Part shown: positions 16,752 through 26,145 of the stretch, in pieces
How positions within the stretch are numbered: the first letter of the stretch is position 1
How the letters are laid out: every line of letters begins with the position of its first letter
Source of the DNA: Alphaproteobacteria bacterium 32-64-14
GTDB taxonomy: Bacteria; Pseudomonadota; Alphaproteobacteria; Caulobacterales; Hyphomonadaceae
Direction: 5' to 3'
DNA length: 64,000 bases
Assembly: GCA_002280725.1 (NCBI GenBank)
Contig: NCEM01000015.1
Coordinates: 1-64,000 of the forward strand
Made by a program: the position numbers and the translations under genes
Notes under the pieces: generated by a model
Seen by the model: the letters and a program-made list of their open reading frames with translations, nothing else
Databases searched by the model: none
What the model was told of the DNA's origin: nothing

Positions 16752-17252
16752 ATGTCGATGAAGCTTGTCTCCGTTGCAGCTCTTGGTCTTGCGCTTGCGG
16801 GCTGCGCCAGCAATCCACCGCCGCGTGACCTGGGCCGCCTCGCCTTCATGGTGGGCTGCTGGACCTCCCCGCCGCCCGTCCCGGCAGGCCAGAACCTCAA
16901 TCTCGAGTCGTGGTCGCCGTCCGAAAGCGGCCTGATGTTCGGCTATGCGACAACGGTGAAGGACGGAAACCTCGTCACCTGGGAACAGTCGCGCATTGAC
17001 CTGAAGAGCCCGCGCGCGACGTACACGGCATCGCCAGAGGGACAGCGCGCCGTCATCTTCGTCGAGGTTCCTCAGCCGCCGCCCGCCGAAGGCGCGCCCG
17101 CTCCGCTGCCCTCGGTCACGTTCGAGAATGGCGATCACGATTATCCGCAGCGCATCCGCTACTACAAGACGGAGGCCGGCCTTGCGGCTTCGATCTCCAA
17201 GCTCGATGGCTCGCGGCCGTTCAACTACAGCTGGGTCCGCTGCAAGTACTAA
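16752..17252 (+). CDS. DUF6265-like lipoprotein
   Basis: A 166-residue lipoprotein with signal MSMKLVSVAALGLALAGC, cysteine at the lipobox. The mature sequence has LAFMVGCWTS, ESWSPSESGLMFGYATTVKDG, FENGDHDYPQRIRYYK and the end FNYSWVRCKY. These fit the DUF6265 family of small beta-barrel-like proteins of unknown function. It is probably attached to a membrane on the periplasmic side. It converges on the M28-like gene, 11 bp away. Confidence 0.7.
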   Translation: MSMKLVSVAALGLALAGCASNPPPRDLGRLAFMVGCWTSPPPVPAGQNLNLESWSPSESGLMFGYATTVKDGNLVTWEQSRIDLKSPRATYTASPEGQRAVIFVEVPQPPPAEGAPAPLPSVTFENGDHDYPQRIRYYKTEAGLAASISKLDGSRPFNYSWVRCKY

Positions 17253-17263
17253 GCGGACGAAGC

Positions 17264-18589
17264 CTAGAGTGTTGCGAGTTTCGCCGCGATCACGTCGGCA
17301 ATCGCACGCGCAATCGGCTCCATGATTTCGGGCGTCGTTGAGTCCGCGCCGTCGATGGGCGTGTGGAACTTGGCGTTGAAGCCCCAGAAGCCCGCGCCGC
17401 TCGGATAGCCCTCCTCCAGCACGAGGCGGAACTCGCCCAGCGCCTTCGCGACATCGGCGGGCATCGGTTTGTCGATCACGGGCTGGCCCGCGAACGCGCC
17501 CTCGCACAGCGGCAAGATGTCTGGCGTCGCCATCAGTGCGCGCCCGATGTTCGGCGTGTCGCGCTGGGCGATTGAGCCATCGGGCGTCTCATCATACTGG
17601 CGCGCGCCGAAGCTGGCGCCGAGATGCCACCAGAACGCGGTCTCGCCGGGCTCTGGCGCCTGGTTGGTGTGGAACAGGTGCGCGCCGTGATCGGTCCATT
17701 CATGCCCGCTGGTCGCGATGAAGAGCCAGCGCACCGGAAATGGCTGCTTGATCGCCCAGGCCGCCAAAGCGCGCGACATGGCGATGCCCGGTCCGCGCTC
17801 GCCACCGCAGGTGAACCAACCGCTCTGTGGCGTGGAGATGATCACCCACGGCCCTTCGGCGCCGTAGCGCGCGATCGTGTTCTTCCCTTTGCGTGCGCCG
17901 CCCGGGCCGGAAATGGTCAGCGTCACCTCCACCCCGGCATCGGCGAGCGTATCAAGCTTGGCCTTGAGCTTCTCGCCGAGCTGCAGCACCGGCATGTGAA
18001 GCGCCATGGCGACAGGCGTGTTGATCGCGACGACTTCTCCCGATGGACCCGACACTGCGGCGACAGCGCCGATCGCGCCGGCGGCAGCGGATTTCTGAAA
18101 CGCCTCGCGATACGCGGCAGCGGGCGACGGCGCGCCGGCGGGGCGTGGCACATGGATGTAGGCGATCGCACCCTTCACTGCGGAGGCTGAAGCTGGATCC
18201 CAGCGGATCAGTTTTCCCGTCACGCCTGCCTCTGGCGTGAAGGCGAGCGGCGGTTGTGCGAAGCCATCGAATGTTTCACCGCCGGAGGCCAGCCGCGCAG
18301 CCGTGGTGTCGGCGTTTGGCGCTTCGACCTCTGTCTGCTCGATCTCGTAGCCAAGCGTGCGCCAGTGGCCCGCAAGCCAATCCGACGTTGCAAGGTCGCC
18401 CGGGCTTCCGGTGCGATGCGTGCCGAAGCCGACATAGGCCTCGACATCGGCCATCAGGTTCGCGCCCCCGAATGGATCGGCGGACCCGGCAGCAGCAGCA
18501 ACGCCTGCGCCCTCACCGGCGGGCGCCGCCGGGCTGCATCCGGCCAGCGCAAGGGCGCCAGCTCCCGCCATCAGTTCGCGTCTGTTCAT
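17264..18589 (-). CDS. M28-like peptidase-fold lipoprotein, metal ligands mostly missing
   Basis: A 441-residue lipoprotein with an RR-containing signal (MNRRELMAGAGALALAGC), so Tat export is possible. The layout is that of an M28 aminopeptidase with an inserted PA-like domain. However, the canonical ligand motifs are altered: the GAHYDS position reads STPQSG, the next Asp motif reads CGGERGPG, the EE motif reads SGHEWTDHG, and only the late His in KFHTPIDGAD is conserved. It may be a non-hydrolytic homologue or use a different site. The ATG at 18589 has GGAG about six bases upstream; a GTG or ATG further up lacks one. Confidence 0.65.
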   Translation of the reverse strand: MNRRELMAGAGALALAGCSPAAPAGEGAGVAAAAGSADPFGGANLMADVEAYVGFGTHRTGSPGDLATSDWLAGHWRTLGYEIEQTEVEAPNADTTAARLASGGETFDGFAQPPLAFTPEAGVTGKLIRWDPASASAVKGAIAYIHVPRPAGAPSPAAAYREAFQKSAAAGAIGAVAAVSGPSGEVVAINTPVAMALHMPVLQLGEKLKAKLDTLADAGVEVTLTISGPGGARKGKNTIARYGAEGPWVIISTPQSGWFTCGGERGPGIAMSRALAAWAIKQPFPVRWLFIATSGHEWTDHGAHLFHTNQAPEPGETAFWWHLGASFGARQYDETPDGSIAQRDTPNIGRALMATPDILPLCEGAFAGQPVIDKPMPADVAKALGEFRLVLEEGYPSGAGFWGFNAKFHTPIDGADSTTPEIMEPIARAIADVIAAKLATL

Positions 18590-18666
18590 CTCGCGCTCCA
18601 TCGATGTGTCCACGCCCTTTCATTGAGGAGCGGACGTACGAATGCAAGCGCAGCACGGGCGGAACA

Positions 18667-20706
18667 CTATTTTGCAGGCACGCCCTGCCGCTGTTCGATG
18701 GCCTTTGCCGCTGACTTTCCGGTGACCTCGGCCATGTGATCGAACGCGAAGACGAACTCGCCGAGGCCCTGCGTTGCCGATCTCACTTCGATGATCAGGT
18801 CGTGCAATTCGTCTTCCGGCAGATAGGCCCGGATGGAATCCCATCCGAACCAGCCATCGCGGGGCTCGAAGCCGAGTATCTGCCCGCGCCGCATCGGGAT
18901 GATCGCCGTGATGCGAGCCATCTGGTCGGTGGGCGTATGGATCGTCACTGCGTGGACGGGTTCGAGCAGCACGGAGTCGCATGCCTGCAGCGCCGCCGAC
19001 ACGCCGATGCGCGCCGCCGTGCGGAACGCGATCTCCGAGCTATCGACCGCGTGATACGAGCCATCAAGCAGCGTCACCTCGACATCGACCACGGGGAAGC
19101 CTAGCGGACCGCTCGCCAAGGCATCGCGCGCGCCCTCTTCCACGGCGCCGAAATACTGTCGTGGCACGACACCGCCATGGATCTTCTGATCGAACACCAG
19201 ACCCGTGCCGCGCCGGCCGGGACGCACGTCCAGCAGCACATCGCCGAACTGGCCGTGACCGCCAGACTGCTTCTTGTGCTTGCCGCGCTGGGTGGAGGAT
19301 TTGCGGATGGTCTCGCGATAGGCTGTCTGCGGACGGCGCGAGGCGACCGAGACACCGAATTTCCGCTTCAGCCTGTCCAACGCCACACGCAGGTGCATCT
19401 CGCCCTGCCCACCGAGCCGAAACTCGCGCGTAACCGGATCGGGTGCAAACACCAGCGCGCCGTCTTCATCGACCAGCCGCGCCATCGCAGGCGCAAGCTT
19501 CACATCGTCAGCCCGGTTCTGCGTTTCGATGGCCAGCGAATATGACGGCGGGCGGCTGGGCGGGGAAACACCCGTCTGCCGCGATGCGCCATCGAACGAT
19601 ATGAGATCGCCCCGCGCCGCCTTGTCGAGCCTGCCGAGGCAGACCACGTCTCCGGGGCCAGCCTTGTCCTGCTTCGCCTGCGACTCGCCATGCAGCGAAA
19701 AGATCCCGGCAATCCGTTCCGACGCGCCATCCGCCAGCGTCGCCTGATCGCCGTCGCTGATCTCGCCGGACATCACGCGCACAACGGTCTGGCGGCCGGC
19801 CTGGCCGACATGGCGTGTGCGGATAACGGCGGCTGATGCGCCATCCGCGCCAAGCCGCGCTGCCGCCGTACCCAGTGGGGGTGTCTCGTGCCGCAACGCC
19901 TTTAGCAAGCGCCGCACGCCTGCGCCATTTTCCGCCGAGCCGAGGAACACCGGCACGATCTGCATACGGCTGACTTCGGACGCGAGATCGGACATCACGT
20001 GATCGCGCGGCGGTTCGGTCTCGTTGATCAGGTCTTCCATCAGCCTGTCGTCGAAATCGGCCATCTGCTCCAGCATCCGATAGCGCGCCTCGATCTCGCG
20101 CGCTCGCTCGGCCTCGGGGATCTGGATCATCGTCGACGGCTTGCCGGGCTCGTAGGCATAGGCCCGCTCAAGCGCGAGATCGATGTAGCCGAGAGCGCCG
20201 GAGCCGTTCCAGATCGGTATCTGACGCGCAACCAGCGGCGCAAGACTATAGGGCTGGATCGCAGCCACCAGCTCACGCACCCGCCCCCGCGCCTTGTCGA
20301 TCTTGTTGATGAAGATGCAGTGCGGCGCCTGCAACTCGTCCAGCCGCCGAAGGATGGGCTGCAGCAGGCTCGCGCGCAGCGGATCGGGATCAGCCACCAC
20401 GATCGTGATATCCGCCACCGGCAGAACCATGTCCGCTTCAGCCGCGAAGTCCACCGATCCGGGGCAATCCATCACCACGAAGCGGTCGCCGAGATAGTCG
20501 AACCCGGCAATATTGAGTTCCGTGGACAGTCCGCGTGCGCGCGCTTCCTCACTCCCATCGCCGACCGAGGTGCCCTGTGCGACCGATCCCTTGCGCTGGA
20601 TCCGCCCCGCAACATGCAGCATCGATTCGAGTAGCGTTGTTTTCCCGGTCCCGCTGGGTCCGCTCAAGGCGACCGCTCGCACGGTCGCCGCCTTTCCTCC
20701 GCTCAT
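18667..20706 (-). CDS. EF-G-like translational GTPase (EF-G paralogue)
   Basis: A 679-residue GTPase with G1 GPSGTGKTTL, G3 DCPGSVDFAAEAD and G4 INKIDKARG, then EF-G domains II-V (GEMHLRVALDRLKRKFGV; VVPRQYFGAVEEGARDAL; DVEVTLLDGSYHAVDSSEIAFR). It is about 20 residues shorter than canonical EF-G. The G1 loop has Gly-Pro-Ser rather than the AHID form of true FusA. This marks the EF-G-like subfamily found as a second copy in many bacteria; the function is uncertain, perhaps in ribosome recycling or a stress role. ATG 20706 has GGAG six bases upstream; the frame continues 240 bp further without a good start. Confidence 0.8.
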   Translation of the reverse strand: MSGGKAATVRAVALSGPSGTGKTTLLESMLHVAGRIQRKGSVAQGTSVGDGSEEARARGLSTELNIAGFDYLGDRFVVMDCPGSVDFAAEADMVLPVADITIVVADPDPLRASLLQPILRRLDELQAPHCIFINKIDKARGRVRELVAAIQPYSLAPLVARQIPIWNGSGALGYIDLALERAYAYEPGKPSTMIQIPEAERAREIEARYRMLEQMADFDDRLMEDLINETEPPRDHVMSDLASEVSRMQIVPVFLGSAENGAGVRRLLKALRHETPPLGTAAARLGADGASAAVIRTRHVGQAGRQTVVRVMSGEISDGDQATLADGASERIAGIFSLHGESQAKQDKAGPGDVVCLGRLDKAARGDLISFDGASRQTGVSPPSRPPSYSLAIETQNRADDVKLAPAMARLVDEDGALVFAPDPVTREFRLGGQGEMHLRVALDRLKRKFGVSVASRRPQTAYRETIRKSSTQRGKHKKQSGGHGQFGDVLLDVRPGRRGTGLVFDQKIHGGVVPRQYFGAVEEGARDALASGPLGFPVVDVEVTLLDGSYHAVDSSEIAFRTAARIGVSAALQACDSVLLEPVHAVTIHTPTDQMARITAIIPMRRGQILGFEPRDGWFGWDSIRAYLPEDELHDLIIEVRSATQGLGEFVFAFDHMAEVTGKSAAKAIEQRQGVPAK

Positions 20707-20974
20707 GTCATTCTCCTTCACGCATGGGGTGAAGGGCCGCGGGCCGGTCCCTGGTGGACGCGGAAGAGAGTCACGCCTGATAAAAAGGGCCGTACCCACG
20801 GCCCGGGCACGATCACCGTGCGCCTCGACACGGCGCGGATCAATATGCGCGCCGGGATCATATGCCGAAAATGTGCTGCTACCCTTGCGGCGCCCCACAC
20901 ACGCGCCAGTTGATTCCGCGAGGGCGCTCTGAGAGCATCCCCTCAAACGATCCAGAGAGATCGCAGGAGGAGAT

Positions 20975-22015
20975 ATGATGACCCGTGCACGCCATGTTGC
21001 ACTCGCTGCACTGATGTGCGCTGCAATATCTGGAGCCGCGTTCGCGCAGACCGCGCCCGACTACAAGACGCCAAAGACGACTTGGGGTGTTCCCGACTTC
21101 GGCGGCTTCTGGACCAACACGTCGCTCACCACGATGCAGCGTCCCGCAGGCGCCGAGAAGCTTGTCCTCTCACAGGACGAGGCCGACACGCTCGCGCGGC
21201 ACAATGTCTATTCCGCTGCGGCCCGCGAAGAATCAGGCGTCTCCAAGGTCGACGCCCAGTCCTCGCAGCAACTTCTGTCTGACGGCAACGCCTCGCGCGC
21301 CTACAACCGCTACTGGATGGACCCCGGGCAGAGCTACGCGATGGTGAAGGGCGAGTTCCGCTCGTCCTGGATCACCGCGCCCGCCGATGGCCGCATTCCC
21401 TACACGGATGCCGGCGTGCGCGCAAACACGCGCAGCGGCAGCTTCGATGACTATGAGATCCGCCCGCTGGCCGAGCGCTGCATCATGAGCTTCACCGGCG
21501 GCGCAGGCCCCGTGATGAACAACGGGATGTACAACAACACCTACCAGATTGTTCAGACGCCAAACGCCGTGATGATCCTTACCGAGATGGTGCACGACGT
21601 GCGCGTGATCCGCATCGGCGGCAAGCATGGCCCGAACGAAATCCCGAGATGGGGTGGCGACTCGGTCGGCTGGTATGAAGGCGACACGCTGGTGGTCGAG
21701 ACGATTAACTCGCACCCCAAGCAGCGCTCCTATATCTCGCCGGCGGGCAAGGTGACCGAGCGCTACACGCGCTGGTCGGACGATGAGATCTTCTACGAGT
21801 TCCGCGTCGAGGATCCGGTGCTGTACACCCAGTCCTGGGGCGGAGAGATGTCGCTGCGCGTCTCGCAGGAGCCGCTCTACGAATACGCCTGCCACGAAGG
21901 CAACCACGCTCTGCCCGGCATTCTCGCTGGCGCGCGCCAGCTTGAACGCGAAGGCCGACCCCATCCGGTCGAACTGCCGATCTTCGCGGGTGTCGACACG
22001 TCTGACGGCGAGTAG
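20975..22015 (+). CDS. Conserved exported protein of unknown function
   Basis: A 346-residue protein with a signal peptide (RHVALAALMCAAISGAAFAQ). The mature protein begins WGVPDFGGFWTNTS and contains ERCIMSFTGGAGP, NNTYQIVQTPNAVMILTEMVHDVRVI, SVGWYEGDTLVVETINSHPKQ and LYEYACHEGNHALPGIL. This set of motifs is familiar from a large family of secreted proteins in sphingomonads, Caulobacterales and Acidobacteria; I know of no assigned function. Two ATGs (20975, 20978) follow a strong AGGAGGAG. It is divergent from the EF-G-like gene. Confidence 0.7.
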   Translation: MMTRARHVALAALMCAAISGAAFAQTAPDYKTPKTTWGVPDFGGFWTNTSLTTMQRPAGAEKLVLSQDEADTLARHNVYSAAAREESGVSKVDAQSSQQLLSDGNASRAYNRYWMDPGQSYAMVKGEFRSSWITAPADGRIPYTDAGVRANTRSGSFDDYEIRPLAERCIMSFTGGAGPVMNNGMYNNTYQIVQTPNAVMILTEMVHDVRVIRIGGKHGPNEIPRWGGDSVGWYEGDTLVVETINSHPKQRSYISPAGKVTERYTRWSDDEIFYEFRVEDPVLYTQSWGGEMSLRVSQEPLYEYACHEGNHALPGILAGARQLEREGRPHPVELPIFAGVDTSDGE

Positions 22016-22978
22016 TCAGCTATAGAGCTTCACGAGGCGCGCTGCTTCATCCGCAACCGCCTTTCGTAAGGCGGGTGGCGCGAGGATTTCGATTTCGGCG
22101 CCAAGGCGCAGCAGCTGCCGTGCGGACCGCGCGAAGTCTTCCACTGGAATTTCCGCCGTCACCCATCCCGCTGGCCGGCTCTTGCGGCTCTTGGCGATCA
22201 CGGCCTGGGAAGCTGCCGGATAGGTGTCGCGCAACAGACGCCGCCCTTCTTCGGAGACACGGATCGTCGCCCGCTCACTCAGCAGCCGCGCTTCAAACGC
22301 GCGCGAGGATGAGGCCCAATGGCGGGAAAGATCGAAGCGCGCAGGGCGCTTGAACGTCGTATCCAACAGCTCGAGCGACGTGACATTGGAGACGCGATAG
22401 GTGCGCGCCTCTCCACCCGGTCCCGCAATCAGATACCAGACGCCTGCCTTGAGCACGACGCCGAGCGGATCGAGCTCGCGCGTGACCGTATTTTTCCAAC
22501 TCTCATAGCCGATACGTATCCGGCGATCGTTCCACACCGCAGACGCCAGTTGCGGCAGGACACCCGGAGGCTCGATGCGCGCATACCAGGGCGCGGGATC
22601 GAGATGGAAACGCGAGGCGATCCGCTGCGCGCTGGCGCCATCATCGGCCGGCAGGCTCGCCAGCAATTTGAGCTGCGCCGCCGCCGCTTCCGCGCCCATG
22701 CCAAGGTCGCTTGCGGCACCACCCGCGCCCGCTAGCAGAAGCATTTCGGCCTCGCTGCGCGTCAGGCCCGTCAGCTTCGTGCGATAACCTTCGTGCAGCT
22801 CGAACCCACCGTCCCTGCCCCGCTCCGCATAGACCGGCACGCCCGCAGCGCTGAGATGTTCGATGTCACGATAGATCGTGCGCACCGAGACCTCGAATTC
22901 CTGCGACAGCGTCTCGGCCGACAGCCGGCCGCGCATCTGGAGCATGATCAGGATGGAAAGAAGCCGGCTCGCGCGCAT
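22016..22978 (-). CDS. WYL-domain transcriptional regulator (HTH_11/YafY type)
   Basis: A 320-residue regulator. The N-terminus is a winged helix (LLSILIMLQMRGRLSAETLS, then FEVSVRTIYRDIEHLSAAGVP), and the middle is a WYL domain (ELDPLGVVLKAGVWYLIAGPG) that binds small ligands in this family, with a C-terminal WCX extension (AEIPVEDFARSARQLLRLG). It is divergent from a small exported-protein gene; the 95-bp gap holds a CAGG-TATA-CCTG palindrome that is a likely operator. Confidence 0.88.
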   Translation of the reverse strand: MRASRLLSILIMLQMRGRLSAETLSQEFEVSVRTIYRDIEHLSAAGVPVYAERGRDGGFELHEGYRTKLTGLTRSEAEMLLLAGAGGAASDLGMGAEAAAAQLKLLASLPADDGASAQRIASRFHLDPAPWYARIEPPGVLPQLASAVWNDRRIRIGYESWKNTVTRELDPLGVVLKAGVWYLIAGPGGEARTYRVSNVTSLELLDTTFKRPARFDLSRHWASSSRAFEARLLSERATIRVSEEGRRLLRDTYPAASQAVIAKSRKSRPAGWVTAEIPVEDFARSARQLLRLGAEIEILAPPALRKAVADEAARLVKLYS

Positions 22979-22979
22979 G

Positions 22980-23027
22980 TGTCAGGCATACCCGAAAAAT
23001 CATGACATCGTTTGTCAGGTATACCTG
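22980..23027. promoter_or_regulatory. Candidate operator of the WYL regulator (repeated TGTCAGG-x-ATACC)
   Basis: TGTCAGGCATACC occurs at 22980-22992 and TGTCAGGTATACC at 23014-23026 (first base one off), a direct repeat 34 bp apart. The second copy lies within the perfect 12-bp palindrome CAGGTATACCTG (23016-23027). The pair spans the gap between the divergent WYL regulator and the exported-protein gene, the usual place for an autoregulatory operator of this family. Binding is inferred. Confidence 0.5.
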
Positions 23028-23073
23028 TTTAAGGTCTTCCCGTCGCTCAAAATCCTGACACGGGGCCAAGCCG

Positions 23074-23634
23074 ATGAATCCTGACCGCAGACTTCTGCTG
23101 AACGCCAGCGCCGCCCTCGGCGCGGCTGCCCTGATGGGAGATGCTTTCGCGCAGCCCTCGCCCAGCTATCTGGACACGGCCGAACCGGGAAAGCCGGGTG
23201 ATTTCGATTTCCTGAGCGGCAACTGGAAGATCAGCCACGAGCGCCAGCTGAAGCCTGGCGAATGGGATCGCTTCGAGGGCGAAGCCACCTGCTGGAGCAT
23301 CCTGGGCGGCGTCGCCAGCATCGAGGAACTGCGCATCCCCGCGCGCGACTTCAGCGGCATGGGCCTGCGCACGCTCGACCGCGAGAAGAAGATTTGGAGC
23401 GACTACTGGATGAACGCCAAGTTCGGCGTCGTCGGCTCGGAAGGCGTCACCGGCGGTTTCGTGCGCGGCGAAGGCGTGTTCCTGTCAGACGACATGGATG
23501 GCGACACGCCGATCAAGGTGCTCGGCCTGTGGGATGCGATCACCGCCTCCTCCTGCGGCTGGCGTCAGGGCGTCAGCCGTGATGGCGGCAAGACGTGGGA
23601 CTGGAACTGGATCATGAACTGGCAGCGCGTCTAG
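23074..23634 (+). CDS. Exported DUF1579-like protein
   Basis: A 186-residue protein with an RR-containing signal ([20 protein letters not shown] to about DAFA), so probably exported, perhaps by Tat. The mature part has [25 protein letters not shown], and a beta-rich pattern ending NWIMNWQRV, similar to DUF1579/lipocalin-like small proteins. The function is unknown. It is divergent from the WYL regulator and probably controlled by it. It ends four bases past the 3' end of the oxygenase gene on the other strand. Confidence 0.65.
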   Translation: MNPDRRLLLNASAALGAAALMGDAFAQPSPSYLDTAEPGKPGDFDFLSGNWKISHERQLKPGEWDRFEGEATCWSILGGVASIEELRIPARDFSGMGLRTLDREKKIWSDYWMNAKFGVVGSEGVTGGFVRGEGVFLSDDMDGDTPIKVLGLWDAITASSCGWRQGVSRDGGKTWDWNWIMNWQRV

Positions 23635-24635
23635 CCGCCAGCCTTGACCCGAGCCGCGTCAGCAAGATCGGGGAACACCTTCCCGATCTTGCCGATGAGA
23701 TAGTCGCCATACGTGCCCGCGAAAGCGTGCGGCGTCGCGCGATCCCAGCGCTCGCCACTGTCGTCGAGCGCGGAATTGCCGGGCAGCGGCTCGATCCGTG
23801 CTTCGAATCCGGGATCGAAAAAGTATGGAAATGAAAGCCGCGAACGGCCGCTGACATTCAGCACACGATGCGGCGTCGAGCGATAGACGCCGCCGGTCAA
23901 CCGGTCGAGCATGTCGCCGATATTGCAGACCAGCGTGCCCGGAATCGGCGGCGCATCGATCCAGCCTCCAGTCAGCGTCTTCACCTGCAGCCCGCCATTG
24001 TCGTCCTGCGCCAGTAGAGTCAGCAGCCCGTAGTCCGTATGCTCGCCGACGCCCCAGCCATCGGCGGCCTCCGATGCGGGATAGTGGAACACGCGGAACA
24101 GCTGCGTCGGCTTTGCCGTGAGCGCGCGCCGGAAATGCTGCGCATCCAGCCCGAGGCTCAGCGCAATGCCTTCCATGATCGCATGCGCAGAACGCTCGGC
24201 CTCCGCCATGAACGCCAGCACGGCCGGCTTCAGCTCCGGCACGGCGGCGGGAAACAGGTTCGCGCCATGCAGCGGCAAGCCCGCCGTCACGCGCGGATCA
24301 CCGGGCCCAAGCTCCTCGCCGAAATAGATGCCTTCCTTGATATCGGGCCGGCCGGATGTGAGCTCGCCGCGAACCGGGAAGAACCCGCGCCAGGCACGCC
24401 CTGCCCGCGCCATCTCGATCTGCATCTTCTCCTGCTCTGGCAGGGCAAAGAAGCGCCGGCTTCCGGCATCGAGCGCCTGCAGCGTCGCGGGCGAAATCGC
24501 ATGGCCGGACGCATAGAAGAACCCCAGATCCCGGCAGGCGGCCGCGATCGCATCCGCCACCTTCCGGCGCGCGGCAGCATCCCCGCCGAACAGTGGGCTG
24601 ACATCAATCACGGGCAAGCGCTGCGAGGCGGTCAT
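23631..24635 (-). CDS. Isopenicillin N synthase-like 2-oxoglutarate/Fe(II) oxygenase
   Basis: A 334-residue non-haem iron oxygenase. The N-terminal DIOX_N domain ([24 protein letters not shown]) is followed by the 2OG-Fe(II) jelly roll with iron ligands in [12 protein letters not shown] (HxD) and [21 protein letters not shown] (distal His and the 2OG-binding R-x-S). All are intact, so it should be active. The substrate cannot be told; homologues oxidise small molecules in the cytosol. ATG 24635 was chosen; a TTG at 24653 is in frame. It has a free-standing context. Confidence 0.88.
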   Translation of the reverse strand: MTASQRLPVIDVSPLFGGDAAARRKVADAIAAACRDLGFFYASGHAISPATLQALDAGSRRFFALPEQEKMQIEMARAGRAWRGFFPVRGELTSGRPDIKEGIYFGEELGPGDPRVTAGLPLHGANLFPAAVPELKPAVLAFMAEAERSAHAIMEGIALSLGLDAQHFRRALTAKPTQLFRVFHYPASEAADGWGVGEHTDYGLLTLLAQDDNGGLQVKTLTGGWIDAPPIPGTLVCNIGDMLDRLTGGVYRSTPHRVLNVSGRSRLSFPYFFDPGFEARIEPLPGNSALDDSGERWDRATPHAFAGTYGDYLIGKIGKVFPDLADAARVKAGG

Positions 24636-24861
24636 CGGCGGATAGTCACCCAACCGAGACAGCGCCTCAAGCCAACCGCATTAACCCCTGCCGTGAGCCC
24701 AGATGCGCCACACCGCTCACGGTCCGCGAACACCGCCAGACACCCGAAACAGCCGCAAAACCGGACATTTTCGGGCAGGCGAGGCATTCCGCGGCGCCCG
24801 CCGAGACTGCCCTTGCGCCCCGCGTGACGCGCATATACAACCCGCCCCTCGTCGACAGGCC

Positions 24862-24938
24862 GCGCCCGTAGCTCAGCTGGATAGAGCACCAGACTACGAA
24901 TCTGGGGGTCAGGAGTTCGAATCTCTTCGGGCGCGCCA
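24862..24938 (+). tRNA. tRNA-Arg (anticodon ACG)
   Basis: The acceptor GCGCCCG (24862-24868) pairs with CGGGCGC (24928-24934), followed by discriminator G and an encoded CCA (24936-24938). The D arm is GCTC-AGCTGGATA-GAGC, and the anticodon stem CCAGA/TCTGG encloses CTACGAA, giving ACG. The T loop is TTCGAAT. The wobble A would be deaminated to inosine by TadA. No integrase or repeated 3' end is seen nearby, so there is no sign of use as an attachment site. Confidence 0.97.
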
Positions 24939-25002
24939 GACAGTTCTTTTCTGTACAATTTGATCATGTAGCCGGCACGTCGACCTGCTGTTCGACTGGC
25001 TA

Positions 25003-26028
25003 TCACCCCGCCAGATAGACGCCGCGGGCGATGGCGCGGGCGAGGCTGCTGGCGGCGAGTTCGCCGAGGCGGGCGAGCAGGAAGGGGCGCGGGCCGGGGA
25101 TTTCGACCTGCCCGGCCGACAGGACGAACACCACATCGCCGTCGAACGGCGCGAAGGCGGGCCTGACGGCGCGCGCGATCCCGGCCAGCGCCATTTTCGC
25201 GATGCGCTGTGCTTCGGCTGGCGTCAGCGCCACGTTGACCGCGACACAGCCGAGCGTCGTGTTGGTGCGCCCGCCGGATGCAGGCGATGCGGCCGCGTTC
25301 ATGCCCGGATTGCTCTTGGCCGAGCCCCAGTCCTCGAGATCGAATGTGTGGCCCGGTTGTGGACGCGCGCCGCCGAATTCCCATCCGTGTTGCGGAATGT
25401 CCTGCTCGAAGGGCCAGGCCCAGAAGGCGTCGCTTCCCGGTATGCGCACAGACCCATGCGAGTTGACGGCGGCGAGTGCGCCGACGGCAAGGCCGTCATG
25501 CGTGATGGCGCTGGCTGAGCCGAGACCTCCAGGCGCGCCGCCCGCACGTGCGCCATAGCCCGCGCCGACGCTGCCAAGCGAGGGAGCGCCCGAGCACGCC
25601 TTCAGCGCGCGCATCCCGAGATCGCGATAGGGCGGCGCCTCGCCCCAGGCCTTGTCGCCGCCGTTTGCGAGATCATAGAGGATCGCCGACGGCACGATGG
25701 GCGAGACCGGAACACCCGCCATGTTGATCAGGCCGAAGCCCTGCCCGCGCGCGCCGAGGGCGGCCGCCACACCATCGGCGGCGGCAAGCCCATAGACAGA
25801 ACCGCCCGACAGCACGATCGCATCCACGGCATCGACCAGTGTGTCGGCGCCCAGCGCATCGGTTTCGCGCGTGCCGGGGCCGCCGCCCGCGACGGCCACC
25901 GCCGCGACGGCGCGCGCATCGGGCCGGATGACCGTGACGCCCGTCTTCACGGCGGCATCTTCGGCATGACCCACCTTGAGGCCGCCGACGTCGGTGATCA
26001 GGTTCAGGGGGCCGGGCCGCGCGGTCAC
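25003..26028 (-). CDS. P1 family (DmpA/S58) peptidase
   Basis: A 341-residue N-terminal-nucleophile hydrolase of the DmpA/BapA group, which includes D-aminopeptidases and beta-peptidyl aminopeptidases that self-cleave. Key stretches are LITDVGGLKVGHAED, LSGGSVYGLAAADGV, GLGSASAITHDGLAVGALAAVN and GRTNTTLGCVAVNVAL; the Thr after NT is the probable nucleophile and self-cleavage point. There is no signal peptide, so it is cytosolic. The start is a GTG at 26028. It is divergent from the gamma-glutamyltransferase gene. Confidence 0.88.
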   Translation of the reverse strand: MTARPGPLNLITDVGGLKVGHAEDAAVKTGVTVIRPDARAVAAVAVAGGGPGTRETDALGADTLVDAVDAIVLSGGSVYGLAAADGVAAALGARGQGFGLINMAGVPVSPIVPSAILYDLANGGDKAWGEAPPYRDLGMRALKACSGAPSLGSVGAGYGARAGGAPGGLGSASAITHDGLAVGALAAVNSHGSVRIPGSDAFWAWPFEQDIPQHGWEFGGARPQPGHTFDLEDWGSAKSNPGMNAAASPASGGRTNTTLGCVAVNVALTPAEAQRIAKMALAGIARAVRPAFAPFDGDVVFVLSAGQVEIPGPRPFLLARLGELAASSLARAIARGVYLAG

Positions 26029-26145
26029 GATGCAGTTCCAGCCATTTTGCGAGCCTTACAGCACGGTTGAGTTGCCGTCGCCGCAGGACGGTATAAGCCC
26101 CTGTATGACGGTGCGGCGCCGGCCGCGCAACATGGAGCGGTCGAA

